Origin: Aestuariimicrobium ganziense
GTDB lineage: Bacteria; Actinomycetota; Actinomycetes; Propionibacteriales; Propionibacteriaceae
Direction of reading: 5' to 3'
DNA: 64,000 nt
Assembly: GCF_015352975.1 (NCBI RefSeq)
Contig: NZ_JACYIZ010000001.1
Span: 558,001 to 622,000, forward strand
Of this stretch, positions 57,806 to 64,000 are shown piece by piece. How positions within the stretch are numbered: the first letter of the stretch is position 1; each line of letters opens with the position of its first letter. The notes under the pieces were generated by a model. It had not been told where the DNA came from. It made no database searches and saw only the letters and a program-made list of their open reading frames with translations. The position numbers and the translations under genes are program-made.

Positions 57806-58627
57806 TCACCCGCTCGCCTCGGTCGCCGCGCGGGCCGGGCGCATCGGCTTGGCGCGGGCGGTCCATCGTCCAGCCTCGTGGGTCACGGTCAGCGGCAGGT
57901 CGAAGGTGCGCGACAGCAGGTCGTCGGTCAACACTTCGCCGATCGGTCCGGCAGCGACCACCTCGCCCTGCTTGAGCAGCAGGCAGTGGGTGATCCCGGC
58001 CGGGATCTCCTCGACGTGGTGGGTGACCAGCACCGTCGCCGGGGCGTAGTCGTCTGTGCACAGCTCCGACAGGGTGCCCACCAGCGCCTCACGTCCGGCC
58101 AGGTCGAGACCGGCCGCAGGCTCGTCCAGCAGCAGCAGTTCGGGGTCGGTCATCAGGGCGCGGGCGATCTGGACGCGCTTGCGCTCGCCCTCGCTGAGGG
58201 TGCCGAAGGTGCGGTCGGCGAGGTGCCCGACCCGAAGTTGGGTCATCAGTTCCAGCGCGCGCTGGTGGTCGAGGTCGTCGTACTCCTCGCGCCAACGGCC
58301 CATCACTGCGTACGAGGCCGACACCACGACGTTCGAGACCGACTCCGCTCGCGGGATGCGCTCGGCGATGGCTGCCGAGGTGACGCCGATCCGGGGCCGC
58401 AGTTCGAACACGTCGACCGCTCCCAGCACCTCGCCGAGCAGCCCGGCCATGCCGGTGGTGGGGTGCATGTGTCCGGCCAGGATCTGCAGCAGGGTGGTCT
58501 TGCCGGCACCGTTGGGGCCGATGATCACCCAGCGGTCGGACTCGTCGACGATCCAGTCGATCGATCGCAGCAGGGTGGCGTTCCCACGGCGGACGCCAAC
58601 GTCGACCAGTTCAACCACTGCGCTCAT
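57806..58627 (-). CDS. ABC transporter ATP-binding protein
   Basis: The 273-residue ATPase has Walker A GPNGAGKTT (37-45), signature LSEGERKRVQIARAL, Walker B LLLLDEPAAGLDL and the switch His in VTHHVEEIP. No membrane subunit is adjacent. Such stand-alone, iron-ABC-like ATPases (related to E. coli ModF) are common and may not transport. I chose the ATG at 58627 because TAGGTT ends seven bases before it; the ATG three codons earlier lies in that spacer. Confidence 0.9.
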   Translation of the reverse strand: MSAVVELVDVGVRRGNATLLRSIDWIVDESDRWVIIGPNGAGKTTLLQILAGHMHPTTGMAGLLGEVLGAVDVFELRPRIGVTSAAIAERIPRAESVSNVVVSASYAVMGRWREEYDDLDHQRALELMTQLRVGHLADRTFGTLSEGERKRVQIARALMTDPELLLLDEPAAGLDLAGREALVGTLSELCTDDYAPATVLVTHHVEEIPAGITHCLLLKQGEVVAAGPIGEVLTDDLLSRTFDLPLTVTHEAGRWTARAKPMRPARAATEASG

Positions 58628-58634
58628 GTCGTCC

Positions 58635-58640
58635 AACCTA
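58635..58640 (-). promoter_or_regulatory. -10 hexamer, leaderless promoter of ABC-nfeD-SPFH
   Basis: TAGGTT on the minus strand, seven bases before the ATG at 58627. Confidence 0.5.
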
Positions 58641-58680
58641 CCGTGCCCGGGTGGGCTGCCGGGTGGGGCAGGCCAGCGGT

Positions 58681-58686
58681 TACCCT
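58681..58686 (+). promoter_or_regulatory. -10 hexamer, leaderless promoter
   Basis: TACCCT ends six bases before the GTG at 58693; it is 40 bp from the divergent ABC promoter. Confidence 0.45.
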
Positions 58687-58692
58687 GCGTGG

Positions 58693-59418
58693 GTGCTCAC
58701 GGCTCTGCGACTGGTGGTCGCACTCAACCACGTGGACGCGAGACTGGTGTCCGCGGCTGAGGCTGAGCATGCCCTCACCGGTGGCTCCCGACTGCACAGC
58801 GTGGACGATCCGGACGACCTGTTGCCCGGCACCGGGGGCAGCCTGCGGCTGGCGCTGGGACGAGTGGCGCACCAGCCGCTCGGTCAGGGCTGGATCCTCG
58901 CCCTGCCCGCGCCTGGACGCCCGGGACCGCTTCGCGGCCCCAAGGAGGTCACCCGTGCGCTGGTGGCCAATCGGAGTTCGGTGGTCCTCCATACCCGGAC
59001 CGGCCTGCTCTGGGAGCCGTGCGAGACCGATGCTGATGGCACGCTCGCGGTCCGGTGGCGGCTACGAGCCGCCAACCGTCCGGCGACCGCACCCCTGCCC
59101 CACGAGGCCGCGCAGGCGCTGGGCCGCACCATCGGCGAGGCGACCACCACCCTCGAGGCCCTCGGCCTGACCGCAGGAGCGCTGGCCGAACGGGCTGGGA
59201 CGGTACGTCTTGGCGGGGCCTATCCCGCCACCTCACAGGTGCTGCTCGACCGGGCGCTCGTTCTGCTGGGTCACATCGAGGCCGCGCTGGAGGCGGCACC
59301 CGAGGTGCTGCACTCCCATGGGGTGCTGACCCGTGAGCAGGTGCTGCGTCGGCTGGAGGCAGCCTGTCTGGACGCGATCGAGGCCGCGGCATCGTGGCCG
59401 ACGCACCTGATGCAGTGA
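58693..59418 (+). CDS. uncharacterised actinobacterial protein
   Basis: The 241-residue protein is mixed in its first half (SLRLALGRVAHQPLGQGWILALP) and strongly helical in its second half, with Ala/Leu-rich helices from about 140 to the end (AAQALGRTIGEATTTLEALG). No signal peptide, membrane segment or catalytic motif is evident, and I do not recognise the family. It runs tail to tail into inhA with six bases between stop codons. Confidence 0.65.
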   Translation: MLTALRLVVALNHVDARLVSAAEAEHALTGGSRLHSVDDPDDLLPGTGGSLRLALGRVAHQPLGQGWILALPAPGRPGPLRGPKEVTRALVANRSSVVLHTRTGLLWEPCETDADGTLAVRWRLRAANRPATAPLPHEAAQALGRTIGEATTTLEALGLTAGALAERAGTVRLGGAYPATSQVLLDRALVLLGHIEAALEAAPEVLHSHGVLTREQVLRRLEAACLDAIEAAASWPTHLMQ

Positions 59419-59424
59419 GACCGG

Positions 59425-60195
59425 TCACGCTCCGGTGGAGTGCACTCCCCCGTCGACGTGGATCATCTCGCCGGTGGTGGCCGGGAAGAAGTCGCTGAGC
59501 AGGGCAACCACGGCCTTGGCGGTGGGAGTGAGGTCGCGCGGGTCCCAGCCAAGGGGGGCACGCTGCGACCAGACGTCGTTGAACTGCTCGGCGCCGGGAA
59601 TGGCCTTCTTGGCGATGGTCTCGAGCGGGCCGGCCGAGACGATGTTGCAGCGGATGCCCTCGGGCCCGAGGTAGCGGGCCAGGTAGCGGCTGGTCGACTC
59701 CAGGGCGGCCTTCGAGACCCCCATCCAGTCGTAGGCCGGCCAGCTCACCCGGGCGTCATAGGTCAGGCCGACCACGCTGGACTTCTCACCGAACAGTGGC
59801 TTGCAGGCCATGGTCAGGCTGGCCAACGAGTAGGCCGACACCTTCAGCGAGGTGGCGACATCGTCCCAGCCGGTGGTCAGGAAGTTGCCCCCGAGCGCGG
59901 TCTCGGGGTTGGCGAAGGCGATCGAGTGAACGATGCCGTCGAGCCGGTCGACGTGCTCGCGCACCATGTCGGGCAGCCCGGCCAGGTGGTCGTCGTTGGT
60001 GACGTCGACCTCGAGCACCGGGGGCACCGGGTCGAGCTTCTGGACGACGCGTCGGGTCAGCGACAGGGCTCGTCCGAAGTTGCTGACCAGCACGGTCGCG
60101 CCCTCGGCCTGGGCGACCTGCGCCACCGCGTAGCCGATGGAGGTGTTCATGGTCACACCGGCGACCAGGATGTTCTTGCCTTCGAGGAGGCCCAG
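59425..60195 (-). CDS. inhA: enoyl-[acyl-carrier-protein] reductase (NADH), CTG start
   Basis: FabI/InhA reduces trans-2-enoyl-ACP in the last step of each fatty-acid elongation cycle. The 256-residue product carries GLLEGKNILVAGV (first Rossmann strand), the MNTSIGYAVA loop and the catalytic YDWMGVSK segment. The only canonical start, GTG 60156, would remove the first strand. In-frame CTG at 60195 gives the exact family N-terminus and has AAGGGAG five bases upstream, so I take CTG as the start. fabG lies 113 bp upstream in the same direction. Confidence 0.92.
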   Translation of the reverse strand: MGLLEGKNILVAGVTMNTSIGYAVAQVAQAEGATVLVSNFGRALSLTRRVVQKLDPVPPVLEVDVTNDDHLAGLPDMVREHVDRLDGIVHSIAFANPETALGGNFLTTGWDDVATSLKVSAYSLASLTMACKPLFGEKSSVVGLTYDARVSWPAYDWMGVSKAALESTSRYLARYLGPEGIRCNIVSAGPLETIAKKAIPGAEQFNDVWSQRAPLGWDPRDLTPTAKAVVALLSDFFPATTGEMIHVDGGVHSTGA

Positions 60196-60244
60196 GTCTT
60201 CTCCCTTGGGTTCTGTGGTGAGGGGGCGGGAAGCCCTCCCCCGT

Positions 60245-60270
60245 GGGGGGTGCAGGGGGTCCTCCCCCGC
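60245..60270 (-). repeat. G/C-rich hairpin element after fabG (copy 2)
   Basis: Nearly identical to the element after RNase J: G-runs, GTGCA, then C-runs. It lies 39 bp past the fabG stop and 50 bp before the inhA start, in a wider tract of G and C runs (about 60225-60300). Confidence 0.6.
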
Positions 60271-60308
60271 AGCAATGTGTGCGTGGCGGGGTCATCCCCC
60301 GCCATGAC

Positions 60309-61037
60309 TCAGTGCCCCATGCCGAGGCCGCCGTCGACCGGGATGACGGCCCCGGTGGTGTAGCCGGCCTGGTCGCTGACCAGGTGGCGCACGGCGGCCG
60401 CCACGTCAGCGGTCGTGCCGAGTCGTCCGGCCGGGATCCGCTGCTTGTAGCCGGCGATCACGTCGTCGGCGAGCACCGCGGTCATGTCGGTCTCGATGAA
60501 GCCCGGAGCCACCACGTTGCAGGTGATCCCTCGTCCGCCGAGCTCGCGCGAGACGCTGCGGGCCAGGCCGACCAGGGCCGACTTGCTGGCCGCGTAGTTC
60601 ACCTGACCGGCCGATCCGAGCAGGGCGACCACCGAGCTGACCAGCACGATGCGTCCGTATCGGGCGCGCATCATGGCCCGGGTGGCCCGCTTGACCACCC
60701 GCCAGGTGCCGGTGAGGTTGGTGTCGATGACCGAGGCGAAGTCGTCCTCGCTCATCCGCATCAGCAGCCCGTCCTTGGTGATGCCGGCGTTGGCGACCAG
60801 CACCTCGACCGGCCCGTGGGCCTCTTCGGCCGCGGCGAAGGCGGACTCGACCTGGTCGGGGTCGGTGATGTCGCACTGCACCCCCAGCACACCCTGCGGC
60901 ACGTCGCCGCTGCGGTAGGTGCCGGTGACCCGGTACCCGGCGGCCACGAGGTCCTCGGCGATCGCTCGTCCGATCCCCTTGCTCACCCCGGTGACCAGGG
61001 CGCTTCGTCCGCCTGTTTGCTCGGCTGTCTCACTCAC
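60309..61037 (-). CDS. fabG: 3-oxoacyl-[acyl-carrier-protein] reductase
   Basis: FabG reduces 3-oxoacyl-ACP with NADPH. The 242-residue SDR has the cofactor loop GVSKGIG, NAG in LVANAGIT, and the catalytic SSVVALLG-NYAASK (Ser, Tyr, Lys) set, ending GAVIPVDGGLGMGH. I chose the GTG at 61037 because TAGGTT ends seven bases before it; codons upstream of it do not look like the family. The fabG-inhA pairing matches that of mycobacteria. Confidence 0.93.
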   Translation of the reverse strand: MSETAEQTGGRSALVTGVSKGIGRAIAEDLVAAGYRVTGTYRSGDVPQGVLGVQCDITDPDQVESAFAAAEEAHGPVEVLVANAGITKDGLLMRMSEDDFASVIDTNLTGTWRVVKRATRAMMRARYGRIVLVSSVVALLGSAGQVNYAASKSALVGLARSVSRELGGRGITCNVVAPGFIETDMTAVLADDVIAGYKQRIPAGRLGTTADVAAAVRHLVSDQAGYTTGAVIPVDGGLGMGH

Positions 61038-61044
61038 GGGGTCG

Positions 61045-61050
61045 AACCTA
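61045..61050 (-). promoter_or_regulatory. -10 hexamer, leaderless promoter of fabG-inhA
   Basis: TAGGTT on the minus strand, seven bases before the GTG at 61037. Confidence 0.5.
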
Positions 61051-61107
61051 CCCAGCGGAGCGTCCACGGCGCCGCACTGACCACGAATCCGACGCGTCGT
61101 GTCGGCG

Positions 61108-61113
61108 TAGGCT
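61108..61113 (+). promoter_or_regulatory. -10 hexamer, leaderless promoter of DUF3099 gene
   Basis: TAGGCT ends six bases before the GTG at 61120. Confidence 0.5.
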
Positions 61114-61119
61114 GGGCCG

Positions 61120-61461
61120 GTGCCCCAGCAGCCCGCGAACCTGCAACCGGTGGTGATCACCGACGCAGCCCACGGCACCAGTGACGACCTGTCGAGGCGG
61201 CAGCGCCGCTACCTGGTGTCGATGGGCATCCGCATGGTCTGCTTCTTCGGGCTCGTGGTCACCCCTCACCCGTGGCGTTGGCTGTTCCTGCTGGGCGCGG
61301 CGGTGATTCCGCCGCTGGCGGTGCTGTTCGCCAACATCTCCACCCGCGAGCCGACCCGACGTTCCTGGGAACCGGACGACGAGACGCGCCCCGCGTTGAT
61401 GTCGCACGAAGTGATCCGGGGCGAGACCACCCCGGTTGGGTCGGACGAACTGCGAGGCTAG
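61120..61461 (+). CDS. DUF3099 family membrane protein
   Basis: The 113-residue protein matches DUF3099: an N-terminal VVITDAAHGTSDDLSRRQRRYL region, two hydrophobic segments (about 33-47 and 51-70) and a charged cytoplasmic tail. Function unknown; it is an actinobacterial family. It is followed after 10 bp by SURF1, which has its own TAGGCT hexamer overlapping the end of this gene. Confidence 0.85.
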   Translation: MPQQPANLQPVVITDAAHGTSDDLSRRQRRYLVSMGIRMVCFFGLVVTPHPWRWLFLLGAAVIPPLAVLFANISTREPTRRSWEPDDETRPALMSHEVIRGETTPVGSDELRG

Positions 61462-61464
61462 GCT
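61459..61464 (+). promoter_or_regulatory. -10 hexamer, leaderless promoter of SURF1 gene
   Basis: TAGGCT ends seven bases before the GTG at 61472 and overlaps the DUF3099 stop codon. Confidence 0.45.
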
Positions 61465-61471
61465 GCCGAGG

Positions 61472-62275
61472 GTGCGCAAGCTCTGGATCCGTTGGCTGGC
61501 CCTGGCCGTGTTCGTGGCCGTGCTGGCTGCGGTCTTCGTCAGACTCGGTGAGTGGCAGATCCACCGACTCGAGCAGCGCCGCGAGACCAACGCCCGCGTC
61601 GTGGCGCACCAGCAGCAGCCGGTGAAGCCGTGGGACGAGGTGTTCACCGGACCGATCAGCGACGACCAGCAGTGGCAGCGGGTCAGCGTCACCGGCACCT
61701 TCGATCCCGACCACATGCTCACCGTGCGCTACCGCAACGTGGCCGACCAGGCCGGTGTCGAGGTGGTCACCCCGCTGGTCACCAGCGACGGCCAGGTGGT
61801 GCTGGTCAACCGCGGGTTCCTGCCGCGCCCCAAGAACACCCTGGACGCGGTCAGCCCGACCCCGCCGGCTGGTGAGGTGACCGTGGTCGGGTACGTGCGG
61901 CGCAACGAGGTGGGCAAAGCCAATGCGATCACCCCGGTGCAGAACACCGTGCGGCTGATCAACTCCCCCGCCATCGCGGCCTGGCTCGGCAAGCCCGTGG
62001 TCGACGGTCACATCCAGGCGATCAGCACGACCCCGGCCGACGACCCGAGTTTTCAGTTGGTGCCGCCACCCAGCCTGGACGAGGGACCGCACCTGTCGTA
62101 CGCGGTGCAGTGGTTCGTCTTCACCCTGATCGCCGTCGGTGGCGCGGTGATCCTGATCAGGGGCGACCTGCGCGAACGCCGCAAGAAGTTGGCCCGTGAG
62201 GCACGCGCCGCCGCTGCCGACCAGGTCCCCTCCGACGACGCACCCGTCACCGTGACCCCCACCCGGGAGGACTGA
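61472..62275 (+). CDS. SURF1 family cytochrome oxidase assembly protein
   Basis: SURF1 proteins help insert haem into the aa3-type cytochrome c oxidase. The 267-residue protein has an N-terminal membrane segment (about 8-27) followed by the LGEWQIHRLEQRRETN motif, a periplasmic domain with VNRGFLP and GYVRRNE, and a second membrane segment (about 212-232) after HLSYAVQWFVF, which is the family signature. Its presence implies aerobic respiration. The SDR gene begins one base after its stop. Confidence 0.92.
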   Translation: MRKLWIRWLALAVFVAVLAAVFVRLGEWQIHRLEQRRETNARVVAHQQQPVKPWDEVFTGPISDDQQWQRVSVTGTFDPDHMLTVRYRNVADQAGVEVVTPLVTSDGQVVLVNRGFLPRPKNTLDAVSPTPPAGEVTVVGYVRRNEVGKANAITPVQNTVRLINSPAIAAWLGKPVVDGHIQAISTTPADDPSFQLVPPPSLDEGPHLSYAVQWFVFTLIAVGGAVILIRGDLRERRKKLAREARAAAADQVPSDDAPVTVTPTRED

Positions 62276-62276
62276 G

Positions 62277-63029
62277 ATGGACCTGGGACTCCACGATCGC
62301 TGCTTCCTCGTCACCGCTGCCTCCAGCGGACTGGGGCTCGCCAGTGCCCGCGCCCTGGTCGCCGAGGGTGCCCGCGTGGTGATGGTGGCACGCCGGGCCG
62401 ATCTGCTGGAACGCGAGGCGGCCGCGCTGGGCGATGGCGCCCTGGCCCTGCCCGGTGACCTGACCGACCCGGACCTGCCAGCCCGTGCGGTGCGCACCGC
62501 CATCGACCGGTTCGGCCGGCTGGACGGGGCGCTGGTCAGTGTCGGCGGCCCGCCACCCGGGACGGTGCTCGAGACCACCGAGGAACAGTGGCGAGCCGGG
62601 TTCGACAGCGTCTTCCTGCCCGCGCTGCGGGTGGCGCGGGCGGTCTGCCCAGCGGTCGAGGCGCCGCGGCTGGGCTTCGTCCTGTCGAGTTCCGCCCGCA
62701 CTCCCCTGCCCAGGATGGCGATCTCGAACGGGCTGCGTCCCGGCCTGGCCGGGTTGGTCAGCCAGTTGGCCGACGAGATCGGCCCTCAGGGTGGACGAGC
62801 GGTCGGCGTCCTTCCCGGCAGCATCGCCACCGACCGGATCACCGACCTGCACTCCGGCGCGCCCGACCCGGCTGCGGCTCGGGCAGCCGCCGAGCAAACC
62901 ATCCCGCTGCGCCGCCTGGGTGATCCCGACGAGTTCGGACGCGTCGCGGCCTTCCTGCTGTCGGATGCCGCCAGCTACGTCAGCGGCACGCTGGTCGCGG
63001 TCGACGGCGGCGCCGGCCGGGCGATCTGA
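62277..63029 (+). CDS. SDR-fold oxidoreductase with altered active site
   Basis: The 250-residue protein has the SDR Rossmann fold: cofactor loop TAASSGLG (13-20), LVSVGGPPPG in place of NNAG, and C-terminal VSGTLVAVDGG. The catalytic Tyr and Lys of YxxxK are replaced: positions 150 and 154 read Ser and Arg (SNGLR). Serines at 137-139 remain. It may bind NAD(P) without normal dehydrogenase action or use other residues. GAGGA precedes the ATG. It is probably co-transcribed with SURF1. Confidence 0.85.
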   Translation: MDLGLHDRCFLVTAASSGLGLASARALVAEGARVVMVARRADLLEREAAALGDGALALPGDLTDPDLPARAVRTAIDRFGRLDGALVSVGGPPPGTVLETTEEQWRAGFDSVFLPALRVARAVCPAVEAPRLGFVLSSSARTPLPRMAISNGLRPGLAGLVSQLADEIGPQGGRAVGVLPGSIATDRITDLHSGAPDPAAARAAAEQTIPLRRLGDPDEFGRVAAFLLSDAASYVSGTLVAVDGGAGRAI

Positions 63030-63037
63030 GCGGACAC

Positions 63038-63862
63038 GTGGTCGACCTGGCGCTGTGGGACAGGGCTGTTGGGCTGCTGGCGTGCCCGGTGTGTGGACGC
63101 GTCGGCGACCCCGGCCCTATGGCGCGGACCGCAGCGAGCCTGGTCTGCGGCGCGGGGCACCGTTTCGACCTGGCTCGTCAGGGGCACGTGAACCTGCTGG
63201 GCCGAGCTGCTCCGGCCAACGCTGACACACCAGCGATGGTGGCAGCCCGGGAGCGGTTCCTGTCCGCCGGTCACTACCGGCCGCTCGCCGAGGCCGTGAC
63301 CGCAGCCGTGCCGGCAGGCTCGCGGGTGCTGCTCGAGGTCGGTGCTGGCACCGGCTGGTACGTGGCCGATGCCCTCGACAGCCATCCGGACGCCTTGGGC
63401 GTGGCGAGCGACATCTCGCCCGCCGCCGCCCGCCGCGCCGCTCGGAGCCATCCGCGGATGGTCAGCCTGGTCGCTGACACCTGGGCGAGGCTCCCCCTGC
63501 AGGACGCCTCGGTCGACGCCCTGCTCTGCGTCTTCGCCCCACGCAACGCCGCCGATTTCGCTCGGGTACTTCGTCCCGGCGGCGTGGCGATCGTCGCCAC
63601 CCCTCGCCCGGACCACCTGCAGGAACTGCGCGCAGAGCTCGGCCTGCTCGGCATCCACGAGGGCAAGGACGACCAGCTCACCGCTCAGTTCGCGGGGTAC
63701 CAGCAGGTCGACCACACCAGCGTCGTCCGCCGGATCGAGCTGGACGAGTCGTCGATCGCCGACCTGGTCGCGATGGGACCGAACGCCCACCACCACCCGG
63801 CACCGCAGGGGCTGACCGCGACGGTGACGCTGTCGGTCGACGTGCGCAGCTACCGCCGCTGA
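63038..63862 (+). CDS. RlmA-like 23S rRNA (guanine-N1)-methyltransferase
   Basis: The 274-residue protein begins with a zinc finger (Cys16, Cys19, Cys37, His41) and the family motif FDLARQGHVNLL, then a SAM domain with LLEVGAGTGWYV near 88. RlmA(I) methylates G745 and RlmA(II)/TlrB G748 of 23S rRNA; the latter gives resistance to tylosin-type macrolides. Which one this is cannot be told from sequence alone. The start is GTG, eight bases past the SDR stop. Confidence 0.85.
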   Translation: MVDLALWDRAVGLLACPVCGRVGDPGPMARTAASLVCGAGHRFDLARQGHVNLLGRAAPANADTPAMVAARERFLSAGHYRPLAEAVTAAVPAGSRVLLEVGAGTGWYVADALDSHPDALGVASDISPAAARRAARSHPRMVSLVADTWARLPLQDASVDALLCVFAPRNAADFARVLRPGGVAIVATPRPDHLQELRAELGLLGIHEGKDDQLTAQFAGYQQVDHTSVVRRIELDESSIADLVAMGPNAHHHPAPQGLTATVTLSVDVRSYRR

Positions 63863-63866
63863 ATCC

Positions 63867-64000
63867 TCACTGGTCTGCCCCCTGGAACTGGCTGGCGTAC
63901 AGCCGGGCGTAGGGGCCATCGGCGTCCAGCAGTTCGCTGTGGGTGCCCTGCTCGACCACCCGGCCGCGGTCGATCACCAGGATCTGGTCGGCGTGGCGCA
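63867..64000 (-). CDS. ABC transporter ATP-binding/permease, C-terminal fragment
   Basis: The last 43 codons are inside the window: [18 protein letters not shown], then [20 protein letters not shown] and the stop at 63867. This is the end of an ABC exporter nucleotide-binding domain, just past the H-loop region, as found in multidrug or lipid exporters. The gene continues beyond the right edge. It is convergent with the RlmA-like gene (four bases between stops). Confidence 0.85.
   Translation of the reverse strand, partial: RHADQILVIDRGRVVEQGTHSELLDADGPYARLYASQFQGADQ

Overview
The window comes from a high-G+C actinobacterium. The G+C content is near 70% by eye. The gene order is that of an actinobacterial chromosome core: rpmF, the YceD gene, coaD, rsmD and recG; then pnp, rpsO, ribF, truB, rbfA, infB, ylxR, nusA and rimP; then proS; then ispG, rseP, dxr, rlmN, cdsA, frr, pyrH, tsf, rpsB, a peptidase M23 gene and xerC; and an adjacent fabG-inhA pair. 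A Propionibacteriales-type organism is my best guess, but nothing in the sequence settles the family. The cell makes isoprenoids by the MEP pathway (dxr, ispG). It probably respires (SURF1, a truncated-haemoglobin-like protein) and probably uses mycothiol-type redox chemistry (a mycoredoxin-like glutaredoxin).

Layout. 0-5.3 kb: start of rpmF, YceD protein, a double-ACT regulator, coaD-rsmD-recG and a PGPGW membrane protein. 5.4-13.2 kb: aldo/keto reductase, rpmB, RNase J, a frameshifted lipoprotein gene, dapB with a DUF2993 protein, and an M16 peptidase coupled to pnp. 13.2-28.2 kb: the pnp-rpsO-ribF-truB-rbfA-infB-ylxR-nusA-rimP translation and RNA region. It is interrupted by a 74-bp tandem repeat array and, between nusA and ylxR, by a decayed methyltransferase gene and an exported-protein gene. 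28.2-35 kb: second aldo/keto reductase, globin-like protein, VOC protein with a small ribbon-helix-helix regulator, glutaredoxin-proS and ilvD. 35-50.4 kb: the MEP, rseP, phospholipid and translation-factor block, ending with a peptidoglycan peptidase and xerC. 50.4-64 kb: a lactonase-like protein, amidohydrolase-def, a SpoU methyltransferase, an AbiEi/DUF559-like protein, a repeat-rich intergenic region, SPFH-NfeD, an ABC ATPase, inhA-fabG, DUF3099, SURF1, an atypical SDR, an RlmA-like methyltransferase and the tail of an ABC exporter.

Most of the window is housekeeping. Three things stand out. First, about twenty genes lack a Shine-Dalgarno sequence and instead carry a TAnnnT hexamer (mostly TAGGCT-like) ending 6-8 bases before the start codon, which is the signature of leaderless mRNAs; other genes have clear GGAGG-type sites. 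Second, the intergenic spaces hold several palindromic or tandem repeat families: six copies of a 74-bp unit at 17 kb, a GCCGATTCCGGG palindrome at five places, a G/C-rich hairpin after two genes, and 16-bp repeats in the frr leader. Third, two genes are broken by single-base losses, and inhA appears to start at CTG. I found no CRISPR array, prophage, insertion sequence, tRNA or rRNA gene, and no clear new defence or biosynthetic system.
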